Shown here in pieces: positions 13,263 to 22,922 of a DNA stretch of 64,000 nucleotides. The translations under genes were made by a program, and so were the position numbers. The stretch lies in the NCBI GenBank assembly GCA_964393825.1, contig CAYMUY010000020.1, positions 14,841 through 78,840 on the forward strand. The letters run 5' to 3'. Origin of the DNA: PFJX01 sp964393825 (GTDB lineage: Bacteria; Pseudomonadota; Gammaproteobacteria; Burkholderiales; Thiobacillaceae). Every line of letters begins with the position of its first letter. Positions within the stretch are counted from its first letter, which is position 1. The notes under the pieces are model-generated. The model was not told the DNA's origin. It worked only from the letters and a program-made list of their open reading frames with translations, and did no database searches.

Positions 13263-13615
13263 GCACACAATTCATCGAATTGAATGGGGTACCGGCTTTT
13301 GCCGTGGTGCCGCTGGCGGAATGGAATGCCCTGCTCGCCCGCCTGGAAGATCTGCAAGACATCGCGGACGCCAGGGCCGAACGTGGAGCAGAGGCCTTCC
13401 CCGCCGAATTTGCCGACCGTCTGCTGGCCGGCGAATCGCCGCTACGGGTCTGGCGCGACCATCGCGGCCTGACCTTGCAGGCACTGGCCGAGGCCTGCGG
13501 GGTAACGCGGCAGATGCTGTCCATGGTCGAGCACGGCAAGGCCAAACCCTCGGCCGACCTGCTCGGCAAACTGGCCAGCGCCCTCGGCTGCGACATGGAC
13601 GATCTGCACGGCTAA
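13259..13615 (+). CDS. Xre-family antitoxin (HigA-like)
   Basis: A 118-residue protein. Residues 1-55 resemble the Phd/YefM-like N-terminal stretch seen in some antitoxins (FIELNGVPAFAVVPLAEWNAL). Residues 60-115 form a classical HTH_3/Xre domain (LRVWRDHRGLTLQALAEACG ... MLSMVEHGKAKPSADLLGKL). It should neutralise the upstream toxin and repress the operon from the palindrome at about 12958. It overlaps the toxin gene by 4 bp. Directly after it come a REP-like palindrome, a hairpin and the second acnA-type terminator. Confidence 0.88.
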   Translation: MSTQFIELNGVPAFAVVPLAEWNALLARLEDLQDIADARAERGAEAFPAEFADRLLAGESPLRVWRDHRGLTLQALAEACGVTRQMLSMVEHGKAKPSADLLGKLASALGCDMDDLHG

Positions 13616-13623
13616 AACCGTGT

Positions 13624-13657
13624 GTGCTTTCGTTACCACGCTGAAGCGTGGGAACCA
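13624..13657. repeat. REP-like palindrome, copy A
   Basis: A 34-bp element with core TACCACGCTGAAGCGTGGGAA. It differs from the copy at 14524..14557 at only three positions. Together the copies flank the nucleotidyltransferase gene pair. Extragenic palindromes with a CCCACGCT stem are common in proteobacterial genomes. Confidence 0.75.
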
Positions 13658-13680
13658 ATCAACCCGATACCCAACCATGC

Positions 13681-13715
13681 CGGGTTACGCCGACAACAAA
13701 CCGTCGGCTAACCCG
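13681..13715. repeat. Extragenic hairpin with CGGGTTA / TAACCCG arms
   Basis: Imperfect inverted repeat: CGGGTTA, one unpaired C, then GCCGAC; loop AACAAACC; then GTCGGC and TAACCCG. The stem is 13 bp with a single bulge. It lies between the antitoxin gene and the second acnA-like terminator. It resembles dispersed GGGTTACGCC-type palindromes and has no T-tract, so it is unlikely to be a terminator on its own. Confidence 0.6.
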
Positions 13716-13725
13716 AGCTACGCAA

Positions 13726-13780
13726 CTGGGCTGAGGCGGTTCGCTCAGAAGTAATAAAGCCGGCGTGAGCCGGCTTTTTC
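13726..13780 (+). repeat. Direct repeat copy 2 of the acnA 3' end/terminator
   Basis: This segment begins CTGGGCTGAG, exactly as the acnA 3' end does, and continues through AGAAGTAA and the GCCGGC stem. It is colinear with 12871..12925 but encodes no aconitase here. The duplication is a sign that the intervening module was inserted at, or copied with, the acnA terminator. Confidence 0.75.
13756..13779. terminator. Terminator shared by the antitoxin and nucleotidyltransferase genes
   Basis: Stem AAAGCCGGC / GCCGGCTTT with loop GTGA and a T5 run. It lies between convergent genes and ends at the stop codon of the minus-strand nucleotidyltransferase. Confidence 0.85.
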
Positions 13781-14234
13781 ATGGCTTCTTCAACCGCCGC
13801 AACATGGCCTTGTCCAGCACGTCCTTTTCCCGGTAATCCGTCTTTGCTTTCAGCAGACCGTCGATGTCGAGGACGGGGATGGACACGCCGTCCAGTTCCA
13901 CGAGCCGGACATGGGGTTGCAGCGTCTCGAAGGTTTCGCCATTCACCGCGAACAGGATGTCGATGACGATGCGATCGGCGATGCGGATGTTTTCGATGTC
14001 GGGCTCGTTCGCCTCGCGGCTGAACCAGGCGGGATCGATGTCCCGCGCGGATTCGAGGAAGGACAGACCCTCGATCAGATGCGCGCCGTTGGCGGTATCG
14101 AATGGAACCAGGATGTCCACGTCCTCGGTGGCGCGGACGATGCCATTCAGGCGCACCGCGTGCCCGCCCACCAGGATGTAGCGCACGCCCCGAGTTTGCA
14201 GGCCGCGGCAGACCTCAAGCAGGTCGTTTTGCAT
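13779..14234 (-). CDS. Nucleotidyltransferase (MNT/AbiEii-like, probable toxin-antitoxin component)
   Basis: A 151-residue protein with the minimal nucleotidyltransferase signature. LVGGHAVRLNGIVRATEDVD is followed by ILVPFD, i.e. a G-G-H-A motif then D-x-D in DVDILV, with a later metal-ligand candidate DRIVIDILF. The C-terminus has LKAKTDYREKDVLDKAMLRR, typical of DUF6036/AbiEii-type proteins. Stand-alone members commonly pair with a small partner in HEPN-MNT or AbiE-like modules. The upstream minus-strand gene overlaps it by 20 bp and is the likely partner. The upstream in-frame extension to 14318 is discarded because it runs through that partner. Whether it NMPylates a protein or a tRNA is unknown. 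Confidence 0.8.
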   Translation of the reverse strand: MQNDLLEVCRGLQTRGVRYILVGGHAVRLNGIVRATEDVDILVPFDTANGAHLIEGLSFLESARDIDPAWFSREANEPDIENIRIADRIVIDILFAVNGETFETLQPHVRLVELDGVSIPVLDIDGLLKAKTDYREKDVLDKAMLRRLKKP

Positions 14235-14439
14235 GCTGCTGGAACCAGTCCTGGCGTCGGCGTTCCTTGTCCTCGTCCATGGCGACGAAAAAGGCATGGC
14301 TGCCACGGAAGACGCCACGCGGCTGGAAGTCCGGCATCCCCGGCAGCCGGGTCATGGCATCCAGGCGGGCGCCACGCTCCAGGGCTTCCTGAGGGGTGGC
14401 GGCGAATTCCCGCCACAGGTGATTGCCGACGATACGCAT
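14215..14439 (-). CDS. Small hypothetical protein, partner of the nucleotidyltransferase
   Basis: A 74-residue protein, MRIVGNHLWREFAATPQEAL at the start and DEDKERRRQDWFQQHAKRPA at the end. I do not recognise a family. It is polar and soluble-looking, with a charged C-terminal helix. The ATG at 14439 has GGAG 8 bp upstream, so this is probably a real gene. Its 20-bp overlap with the nucleotidyltransferase implies coupled translation. By position it may be the second half of a two-gene toxin-antitoxin-like module, but no HEPN R-x4-6-H motif is evident. Confidence 0.65.
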   Translation of the reverse strand: MRIVGNHLWREFAATPQEALERGARLDAMTRLPGMPDFQPRGVFRGSHAFFVAMDEDKERRRQDWFQQHAKRPA

Positions 14440-14523
14440 GTGATCTCCAGACCCAATCAAGGTGCTCGAAGCTTAGCAGCTTGTCGGATCCTGACGACCA
14501 GTAGCCTGGTGACCAACCCGACC

Positions 14524-14557
14524 GTGCTCTCGTTCCCACGCTGGAGCGTGGGAACCA
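14524..14557. repeat. REP-like palindrome, copy B
   Basis: Perfect 10-bp stem TTCCCACGCT-GG-AGCGTGGGAA inside a 34-bp element. It lies exactly 900 bp from the near-identical copy at 13624, immediately after the broken ParE-type gene. Confidence 0.8.
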
Positions 14558-14563
14558 GGTCAA

Positions 14564-14857
14564 TCAGGCCATCCGCTCCCGCCAATACCCCGGCTGCCGA
14601 TGCAGGTTCATCACCGCGACGATCCAGATGCGCCCCTCCTCCGCCGCATAGAGCACGTCTTACGGGAAGCGGTGCACCAGGGCGCGTCGGATGTCTCCTT
14701 CCAGCACCTGCCAGGCTTTCGGCAAAGCGCGAATGCGTTGGATCGTAGCGTATGTCTCGGCCGAGAAATCCAGGCCAAGGCCCGATGAGCAACCTTCGTA
14801 ATACCTGATCGCGTCGAGGAACTCCGTTTCCGCCTCCGGGTGAAAGGCGTAGTTCAT
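14564..14857 (-). pseudogene. ParE/RelE-type toxin with an internal stop codon
   Basis: The 97-codon frame encodes MNYAFHPEAETEFLDAIRYY at the start and EEGRIWIVAVMNLHRQPGYW near the end, the full extent of a ParE-like toxin. Codon 66 is TAA (14660-14662) in RFP-stop-DVLYAAEEG, where Tyr (TAC/TAT) is usual. Translation would stop before the C-terminal beta-strands that carry the conserved RFPY and HxxR-type residues. This is a nonsense mutation rather than a frameshift, since the frame is otherwise intact. It overlaps the antitoxin gene upstream by ATGA. The antitoxin is intact, as expected when a toxin is silenced first. A sequencing error or a truncated functional product cannot be excluded. 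Confidence 0.82.
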
Positions 14858-15078
14858 TTCGCGTAAAGCTGGCGTATCCGCTCGAATACCACTTCACCGG
14901 GGATTGCTTCCACCCGTCCAGAGCGCAATTCATCCAGACGGCGGCGGGCAACAGCTGCCCACTCGACGTCCAGTTCCGGTTCCGGTGGATTGAGGCTGGA
15001 AAGCAGGTTCTCCACCAGACGGGTGCGTTCCTCCACCGGCAATGCCGCCGCTTCGGCCATCAATTCGCTGGTTTTCAT
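14854..15078 (-). CDS. Addiction-module antitoxin (putative addiction module component family)
   Basis: A 74-residue acidic helical protein containing the hallmark LPVEERTRLVENLLSSL and the pattern DVEWAAVARRRLDELRSGRV, typical of the small antitoxins found upstream of RelE/ParE toxins. Last Glu-rich part: GEVVFERIRQLYAK. The antitoxin-first order and 4-bp overlap with the toxin gene are normal for this family. The partner toxin carries a stop codon, so the antitoxin is probably an orphan. AGGAGG-like GGAGGTCG precedes the ATG. Confidence 0.88.
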   Translation of the reverse strand: MKTSELMAEAAALPVEERTRLVENLLSSLNPPEPELDVEWAAVARRRLDELRSGRVEAIPGEVVFERIRQLYAK

Positions 15079-15149
15079 TCGACCTCCTTCAATACAAAGG
15101 GCGATTCGAGTCTATCAGCCCGATTCGACCGAAGGTGACGGAGTCGGTG

Positions 15150-17744
<2,595 letters not shown>

Positions 17745-17773
17745 GGCGGACTCCTAATGGGATGACTGGCTCC

Positions 17774-17802
17774 TAAATGGGTGATCGCCTACCGGTTTCA
17801 AG
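17774..17802 (-). promoter_or_regulatory. Heat-shock (sigma-32-type) promoter of clpB
   Basis: Reading the minus strand, CTTGAAA (-35) is followed after 14 bp by CCCATTTA (-10), close to the sigma-32 consensus CTTGAAA / CCCCATNT. The predicted start is about 20-25 nt before the clpB ATG. Assignment rests on the match and on known ClpB regulation. Confidence 0.78.
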
Positions 17803-17835
17803 TGTAGGCGGTCTAGTCGCCGGGGATGACAAGAC

Positions 17836-18837
17836 TCAGAAGCGCGCGGAGAGGCTGATGGCGCCGTAGTGGTCGCCCTTGGCCTGGCCTTCGAATTCCC
17901 TGCTGCGAAAGACATGGGTGTAGGCCACCCGTGCCTTGGGCAAGGTCAGCACCAGGCCGGCCTGAAGGTCTCCCACCCAGGTCTTCTTGTCGACGCTCAA
18001 ACTGTCGCGGAAGGTGTTGCCATCCAGAAAGAGATTGTTGAATACGGCACGACCGTCGATGCCGGCGAAGAGATACCAGCCCGTCCCTTTCGCCTCCTGG
18101 AAAAATCCCGATCCGGGCAGGCTGGGACGGATGCGCGGCGGCCCGAAATCGCGTTCCAGACCCTCACCAAGACGCAAGGTCACGCCACCGGTCAGATAGG
18201 TCGACACATTGCCGAGGCCGACCCCGAGGTGCGGCGTGATATCCATGGTCAGTCCGGAACGCGGGTGTGGCCAGAGGTGACGCCATTTGCGCTCGTGCGT
18301 CAGGGACAGGGTCGGTTCATCGCCGAGCTGGTTTGCCCAGCCCTGGGCGCCCGGCACACCGATCAATTTGTGGAAGTTGTTTTGGACAGCCTCGCCCAGG
18401 GCCGATGGTCCAACGATGCCGAGGTCGAGTTCCCAGGTGTCCAGGATGTTGTCCGCTTCCGCCACCACTGCGAAGCCGCCGTAGAGATAGCCGGCGTAGG
18501 GCCGCTCGTTGGGCACCGGCGCGGTACGGGTGATGTCGTTGGGGGTGTAGATGTTGTGACCGAGGGCATAGCCCGCCCGCAGGGTCGCGCCCGGTCGCAC
18601 GAACGGCATGGACTTGGCGAACTGGCGGATATAGGCCGGCACGTCGTTGTCGCCGGAAAGATAGCTCAGGCGCAGGCCATTGGTGTAGTGCTGGTCGGTG
18701 CCGGTGAATACATCGTTTTCGATGAGCAGGTTGTAGGTCCCGGATGTGGCGTCAGCGATCGCCGGCGATGCTCCGATCAAACCCAGAACCAGGCCCAGCG
18801 TCGAGATCATGCCGGTCAACTGATGTCGTAGATTCAT
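17836..18837 (-). CDS. LpxR-like outer-membrane lipid A deacylase (DUF2219)
   Basis: A 333-residue protein with signal peptide MNLRHQLTGMISTLGLVLGL ending near AIADA. The mature N-terminus TYNLLIENDVFTGTDQHYTN contains the E-N-D ... T-D-x-x-Y-T-N pattern of LpxR. Later come YALGHNIYTPNDI, NERPYAGYLYGG and a C-terminal SARF typical of beta-barrels. LpxR removes the 3'-acyloxyacyl chain of lipid A in a calcium-dependent way; its catalytic Asn/Asp/His residues lie in these regions. The chosen ATG gives a clean signal peptide, but an upstream ATG at 18867 is possible. It is downstream of clpB's promoter but on the same strand, with its own unit likely. Substrate specificity is inferred. Confidence 0.82.
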   Translation of the reverse strand: MNLRHQLTGMISTLGLVLGLIGASPAIADATSGTYNLLIENDVFTGTDQHYTNGLRLSYLSGDNDVPAYIRQFAKSMPFVRPGATLRAGYALGHNIYTPNDITRTAPVPNERPYAGYLYGGFAVVAEADNILDTWELDLGIVGPSALGEAVQNNFHKLIGVPGAQGWANQLGDEPTLSLTHERKWRHLWPHPRSGLTMDITPHLGVGLGNVSTYLTGGVTLRLGEGLERDFGPPRIRPSLPGSGFFQEAKGTGWYLFAGIDGRAVFNNLFLDGNTFRDSLSVDKKTWVGDLQAGLVLTLPKARVAYTHVFRSREFEGQAKGDHYGAISLSARF

Positions 18838-19040
18838 ACTGCGGCCAGATGGTGATTGGCGTCTCATACCAGCGATCCCGCGTTCATGGAGTGGCTGATT
18901 ATGAAGCAACCCGGAGGCGCCCTACGCTTGCCCCCAGACCGTTTTACCAGGCAAGTAGCCGGCGGACATGACACTTTTCTAGCGGACCCGCCACAGGGCG
19001 GGCCCGGGTGTCACCAAACACAGCCGAACTCGGACAAGCT

Positions 19041-19595
19041 TCAGCGACGATCCCCATAACCCGGACGGCCCATGTCGACGGGACGACCCATGTCGACGGG
19101 ACGGCCCATGTCGACGGGACGGCCCATGTCGACGGGACGGCCGACATCGATTGGGCGCCCTTTCTGATCGACCTGCTCCCGGTCATGCTTCTCGAACATG
19201 ATGCGGCGGTTGGCTTCATCCAGCCGCTGCTCCAGGTTGGCCAGTTCCTGCGGACCCAGGCGTCCGTCGGCCATGTAGCGGCGCTCCATTGTGCTGATCG
19301 CCAGGTGTTCACGCAGCAGCCCGGTGGCTTCGCGCAGGGTCAGCTTGCCCTCTTCCATGCCACTCAGGATGCGTTGCAGCTGGGTGTCCATGCGTTGATC
19401 CAGCTGTTGCTGGCGCTCCCTCATGCTGGCGAGATAGCGTGCCTGCTGGGCGGCTGGCCCGCTCAACCAGGGGTTGTAGTTCTGATTGGCGCCGTAATAG
19501 ACGTAGCCGGTGTCGGCCTGAGCAGAAGCGGTGCCCAGGGTCAGGGTGGTTAGGCCGATCAGGGCCAGGGATTTCATGGTGGTCGCGATTTTCAT
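19041..19595 (-). CDS. Secreted repeat-tailed hypothetical protein
   Basis: A 184-residue protein. The signal peptide KIATTMKSLALIGLTTLTLG ends near AQA. The mature part has the Tyr/Asn-rich segment TGYVYYGANQNYNPWLSGPA, then a helical region with many Gln/Arg/Glu residues (RERQQQLDQRMDTQLQRIL ... RRYMADGRLGPQELANLEQR). The C-terminus is four exact or near-exact copies of GRPVDM preceded by GRPIDV and ending GRPGYGDRR. AAGGAG lies 8 bp before the ATG. The helical part resembles small periplasmic proteins of unknown function; I recognise no catalytic motif. The repetitive tail is encoded by an 18-bp tandem repeat and probably varies in copy number between strains. Confidence 0.78.
   Translation of the reverse strand: MKIATTMKSLALIGLTTLTLGTASAQADTGYVYYGANQNYNPWLSGPAAQQARYLASMRERQQQLDQRMDTQLQRILSGMEEGKLTLREATGLLREHLAISTMERRYMADGRLGPQELANLEQRLDEANRRIMFEKHDREQVDQKGRPIDVGRPVDMGRPVDMGRPVDMGRPVDMGRPGYGDRR
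19063..19152. repeat. 18-bp tandem repeat encoding GRPVDM units
   Basis: Unit GGACGGCCCATGTCGACG repeats four times (19063-19134, one base change in unit 2), followed by a diverged fifth unit. The unit length is a multiple of three, so gain or loss keeps the frame. Confidence 0.95.
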
Positions 19596-19833
19596 GGTGT
19601 CACTCCTTGTTGGTTTCCGGTGGCAAACGATTCGTCGCCGGACGCTTCGCACTCTACGGATTGAATGTAGGCATCCCGTGTCGGAACTGTGGTTGAAGTG
19701 TAAGGAGTTGTAACACCCTCACGCCCGCCACAGTCACGCTTGCCGCTATTCATTCCCGGGAACCCTGGCGGCCATGCCGATCAAACACGGATAATCCGCA
19801 CCACCAATCGATCACTTTTCTGGAGTCTTCGCG

Positions 19834-20385
19834 ATGAGTCGTATTCACCTGTCCCGCCTGGCCAAGCCGTTCCTCCTGGTCCTGTTCATGCTCTCCTGTG
19901 GCCAACTGGCCCGGGCGGAGAGCGTCGCATCCGGTGTGGCGGTGGTCGACTATGACCGGCTGCTGCTGGAGTCGGAGCCCGGCAAGAAAAGTCTGGCGCC
20001 GCTGGACGCGCTGGTGAACCAGAAGAAACAGGAGGGTCAGGCGATGGAGGCGGAACTGCAAGGCATCCGGGCCCGGGCCGCCGAACAGGCGGCGACCGCG
20101 TCCGAAAAACAGTTGGCCGTCTTCCAGCGGCAATTCAACGACAAACTGGAAGATCTACGCCGGTTCCAGACCGAGGCCAACAATGAACTGGACAAACTCA
20201 GGGCGGAATCGCTGGGCGGCTTCAGCCAGCTCGCGCTGCCGGTCATCCAGGCCCTGGGCAAGGAGCGGGGCCACAGCATGATTCTCCAGAAGCAGAAGAT
20301 CGGCCTGATGTACCTCGACCCGAGCGCAGACCTCACCGATCTGGTGATCCAGCGGCTGAACAGCCAGGCCGCCAGCAAACGCTGA
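19834..20385 (+). CDS. OmpH/Skp-family periplasmic chaperone
   Basis: A 183-residue protein with a signal peptide (LVLFMLSCGQLARA) and a mature N-terminus ESVASGVAVVDYDRLLLESE that matches the OmpH start (xVAVVDxxRxLxES). It is followed by long charged helices (NQKKQEGQAMEAELQGIRAR; QFNDKLEDLRRFQTEANNEL) and a C-terminal beta-strand region YLDPSADLTDLVIQRLN. These are the tentacle and body parts of Skp-type trimers that hold unfolded outer-membrane proteins. It is not next to bamA/lpxD as classical skp is, so it is a paralogue. A SNase-family gene is convergent 34 bp away. Confidence 0.85.
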   Translation: MSRIHLSRLAKPFLLVLFMLSCGQLARAESVASGVAVVDYDRLLLESEPGKKSLAPLDALVNQKKQEGQAMEAELQGIRARAAEQAATASEKQLAVFQRQFNDKLEDLRRFQTEANNELDKLRAESLGGFSQLALPVIQALGKERGHSMILQKQKIGLMYLDPSADLTDLVIQRLNSQAASKR

Positions 20386-20419
20386 CCGACTTCTGCAATC
20401 CCCCTGGACCGGGAGAACG

Positions 20420-20902
20420 TTATCTCGTGAGTTTTCGCCAGTTCCAGGGGGGCGTCGGATTGGTCTCCGACCACACCCCCCGTCGTTGCAGCTTGGCCAT
20501 CAGTTCAGCCTGTTGATAGGCCGCCGCATCTTCCGGGAAAAGCGTCCCGGCATCCCGCCAGGCCATGCCCTCCGCCAACTGGCGCAGGCCAACGTCCTGT
20601 CCAGCCACCAACACCTTGCATAGCGGCAGTGCGCCGTCTCCTGACGACGGGCACTCCGCAGTGACCTGCTTCTGGAAAAGCCACTGACCGAGATTCGCCT
20701 GCGCGCGTGAACCAAACGGCTGCACCCGCTCCGGCGCGTCGATGCCCGCGAGACGAACGGGGCGCCGCTGGCGATCCGCCTGCAGCACGAACGTATCGCC
20801 ATCCGTGATCGACACGACCCGGCCGACAAGCGTTTCCGCCTGGATGGAACAGGACATGAGCAGGCAGGCACAGGCAGGCAAGAGAGGGCGCATGACAGAC
20901 AT
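20420..20902 (-). CDS. Thermonuclease (SNase) family protein, secreted
   Basis: A 160-residue protein with a short signal peptide (LLPACACLLMSCSIQAET). The SNase fold core is visible: VVSITDGDTFVLQAD (metal/substrate strand with the Asp), VRLAGIDAPE (the catalytic Arg and Asp), and GSRAQANLGQWLF. The typical Glu-Arg follow-up VTAEC and GMAWRDAGTL are also present. The family cleaves nucleic acids calcium-dependently, but many bacterial members have no tested activity. A second possible start is ATG 20893. It is divergent from the HDOD gene with 112 bp between them, so the promoters are closely apposed. Confidence 0.87.
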   Translation of the reverse strand: MSVMRPLLPACACLLMSCSIQAETLVGRVVSITDGDTFVLQADRQRRPVRLAGIDAPERVQPFGSRAQANLGQWLFQKQVTAECPSSGDGALPLCKVLVAGQDVGLRQLAEGMAWRDAGTLFPEDAAAYQQAELMAKLQRRGVWSETNPTPPWNWRKLTR

Positions 20903-21014
20903 GGTAGTGGATGGAACGCTGCTTCGTGTTACGACCTACAATAAGCCGGACCCGCGGCGGGCCATGATTCATGCGCCCGCTCCCGATCAACCCGATGACC
21001 AAGTTAGCGAAGAA

Positions 21015-21932
21015 ATGACTCTTTTCAATTTCTTCAAGCCGCGACAAGATGCCGCACCCGCAGCCCCAGGTGCAGGGGAAGCAGCGCTGCGACAGGACGA
21101 CGCCGTGGTGGATGCCGTCCTGATGTCCGGCGTGGTGTTGCCACCCTATCCCGCGCTGCTGGAACAACTGGACCATCTGATGGCGCGGGATGACTTCGAG
21201 CTGGGCCGCCTGGTCGACATCGTCAATCGCGACCCCAGCATCACCGCCGCCCTGCTGCGCGTGGCCAACTCCCCCGTATTCGGACTGCACCAGGCCATCA
21301 CCAGCCTGCGCCAGGCCGTCACGGTGCTGGGGTTGGCGCGGACCCGGGCGGTGCTGCGCTCGGAAGTGCTGCGCGATGCGCTGCGCGGTTACGCGGATCC
21401 CTCGCTGGTGCACGCCCTATGGGAGCGGTTCGGGGAGATCGGCAATCTCGCCGCCAGCCTCGCCACCCGATCCGGAACGCTCAGGGCGCAGTCCGACCAG
21501 GCCTACAGTGCCGGCATCTTCCATGGCACCGGCTGTTTCATCCTGACCAAGCGGTATCCCAACCAGACGCTCTGGCTGGGTCATGTCGGTAGCGATTTCG
21601 AATCACGCATGGAACAGATGGACGCGGCGCTGGGCAGCGATCACGCGGCCATCAGCGCCATGGTCGCGCGCGGCTGGCGGCTACCCCGGGAAGTGACCGA
21701 GGCCATCGCCCAGCAACACCGCCTGCGCCACTCGCCGGAACTGATCAGTCGTGCCGACCCGCTGCCCTGCCTGCTCCGCCTTGCCATCGTGCTGCACGAC
21801 GGCAGCGCCACGCCGGAAGACTGGCCGGAGCTATGGGAGACCGCCCGCGACAAGCTGGGGCTCGATGTGGCCTCGCTGGATGCGACCCTGGAGGAACTCC
21901 GCGCCTCAGGGGGCCAGGGTCCGCGCGGTTGA
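21015..21932 (+). CDS. HDOD-domain protein
   Basis: A 305-residue protein. The short N-terminal segment MTLFNFFKPRQDAAPAAPGA is followed by an HDOD domain from residue 35 (LPPYPALLEQLDHLM, ... LVDIVNRDPSITAALLRVAN, SITSLRQAVTVLGL-like block). HDOD domains resemble HD phosphohydrolases but lack the metal ligands, and typically act as signalling adaptors in motility, stress or c-di-GMP networks. The ATG at 21015 is chosen because the in-frame upstream part lies in the antisense region of the divergent nuclease gene. No output domain is attached. Confidence 0.85.
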   Translation: MTLFNFFKPRQDAAPAAPGAGEAALRQDDAVVDAVLMSGVVLPPYPALLEQLDHLMARDDFELGRLVDIVNRDPSITAALLRVANSPVFGLHQAITSLRQAVTVLGLARTRAVLRSEVLRDALRGYADPSLVHALWERFGEIGNLAASLATRSGTLRAQSDQAYSAGIFHGTGCFILTKRYPNQTLWLGHVGSDFESRMEQMDAALGSDHAAISAMVARGWRLPREVTEAIAQQHRLRHSPELISRADPLPCLLRLAIVLHDGSATPEDWPELWETARDKLGLDVASLDATLEELRASGGQGPRG

Positions 21933-21954
21933 ACATTCCCCCGTTCAGGGTCGC

Positions 21955-22359
21955 TCAGCGCACGATGGCGAGCAACTCGACGTCGAAGGTCAACACCGCA
22001 TTCGGCGGAATCACGCCGGGAATGCCGCTGGCGCCATAGCCGGTTGCCGCCGGACAGGTCAGCCTCGCCTTGCCGCCCACTTTCATTTTCTGCACCCCCT
22101 GCGTCCAGCAGGGAATGACATTCCCCAGCGGGAAGGAGATGGGCGCGTTGCGCTTGTAGGAACTGTCGAACTCGGTACCGTTCGCCAGCGTGCCGCGGTA
22201 ATGCACTCTGACAGTGCTGTCCGCGGTCGGCGAGGCCCCCTTGCCCACCTGGGCATGGGCCACCACCACACCGGAGGGCAGGGTTTCCGTGGTTACCGCG
22301 TGGACCGGGGTCATCAGCCCGAAACCGGCGACAGCGATCAGCAATGGAATGACGCGCAT
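21955..22359 (-). CDS. FKBP-type peptidyl-prolyl cis-trans isomerase
   Basis: A 134-residue protein: signal peptide MRVIPLLIAVAGFGLMTPVH and a single FKBP domain. Family motifs are VRVHYRGTLANGTEFDSSY, FPLGNVIPCWTQGVQKM and YGASGIPGVIPPNAVLTFDV. The active-site aromatic/Asp residues (Y-x-G, F-D, W, Y-G) are present. Periplasmic proline isomerisation during folding is the expected role. The ATG at 22359 gives the signal peptide; the frame continues upstream without family similarity. It is convergent with the HDOD gene (22 bp gap). Confidence 0.93.
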   Translation of the reverse strand: MRVIPLLIAVAGFGLMTPVHAVTTETLPSGVVVAHAQVGKGASPTADSTVRVHYRGTLANGTEFDSSYKRNAPISFPLGNVIPCWTQGVQKMKVGGKARLTCPAATGYGASGIPGVIPPNAVLTFDVELLAIVR

Positions 22360-22405
22360 GGAACGTATCCTCAAAAAGCGCGCAGTGTACCCAATCCGTC
22401 TGCAC

Positions 22406-22597
22406 TCATTTCGCGGCATCACCACGGCCGATGATCGTCCTGACGCCCGCGGCGGTGACATCCACCGCCGTCTCCACCACGGTCGCACCGATACGGACTC
22501 CGGTCGACGCCACGCTCACCGCGGCGCTCCCGACGGAAACCGCGGCACAGCCGGAACAACACAACGGCAACAGCATGGCCAGCAGGAGACGGCGCAT
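22406..22597 (-). CDS. Small lipoprotein (NF038104-like)
   Basis: A 63-residue protein with lipobox LCCSGC: MRRLLLAMLLPLCCSGCAAV, then an Ala/Val/Ser-rich mature part (SVGSAAVSVASTGVRIGATV). It resembles a recurrent family of tiny Ala/Val/Thr-rich proteobacterial lipoproteins of unknown function. GGAGGGGTGAGC directly upstream of ATG 22597 decides the start over the GTG at 22603. It follows the VF530 gene by 2 bp and is probably co-transcribed with it. Confidence 0.75.
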   Translation of the reverse strand: MRRLLLAMLLPLCCSGCAAVSVGSAAVSVASTGVRIGATVVETAVDVTAAGVRTIIGRGDAAK

Positions 22598-22599
22598 GC

Positions 22600-22842
22600 T
22601 CACCCCTCCCGCCGCCGCGCGCCACGCCGCAGCATGTCGAGATACAGCGCCTCCACCCGCTCGCGCGCCCAGGGCGTGCGGCGGAGGAACTTGAGACTGG
22701 AGGCGATGCTGGGTTCGTGGGTGAAGCAGCGAATATCGATCCGCCGTCCCAGCTCAGGCCAGCCATGGCATTCAACCAGTTCGGTCAACAGCCTTTCGAG
22801 CGTGATGCCATGCAGGGGATTGTTGGGCTGGGTAGTGGTCAT
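22600..22842 (-). CDS. VF530-family protein (DUF2132)
   Basis: An 80-residue protein with the full VF530 pattern: NNPLHGITLERLLTELVEC, GWPELGRRIDIRCFTHEPSI and LKFLRRTPWARERVEALYL. The family is small, conserved, structurally like HTH/DNA-binding folds and experimentally uncharacterised. The ATG at 22842 matches family N-termini (TTQPNNPLHG). A terminator at 22879 separates it from the tRNA-Asn gene behind it. Confidence 0.9.
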   Translation of the reverse strand: MTTTQPNNPLHGITLERLLTELVECHGWPELGRRIDIRCFTHEPSIASSLKFLRRTPWARERVEALYLDMLRRGARRREG

Positions 22843-22878
22843 GGAAAAGGACACGACAGGGTGGCGATGAACCCCGAA

Positions 22879-22914
22879 AAACAAAAAGCCACCGGTGAAG
22901 GTGGCCTTTTGTTT
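22879..22914. terminator. Terminator downstream of tRNA-Asn
   Basis: AAACAAAA(A)GCCACC / GGTGGC(C)TTTTGTTT with loop GGTGAA, followed by a T-run on the minus strand. It lies 8 bp past the tRNA 3' end. Confidence 0.88.
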
Positions 22915-22922
22915 ACTGCTTC

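Noticed and set aside
19063..19152. Short tandem repeats resembling a CRISPR
   Set aside because: Units are contiguous 18-bp coding repeats without spacers, and no cas genes are present.
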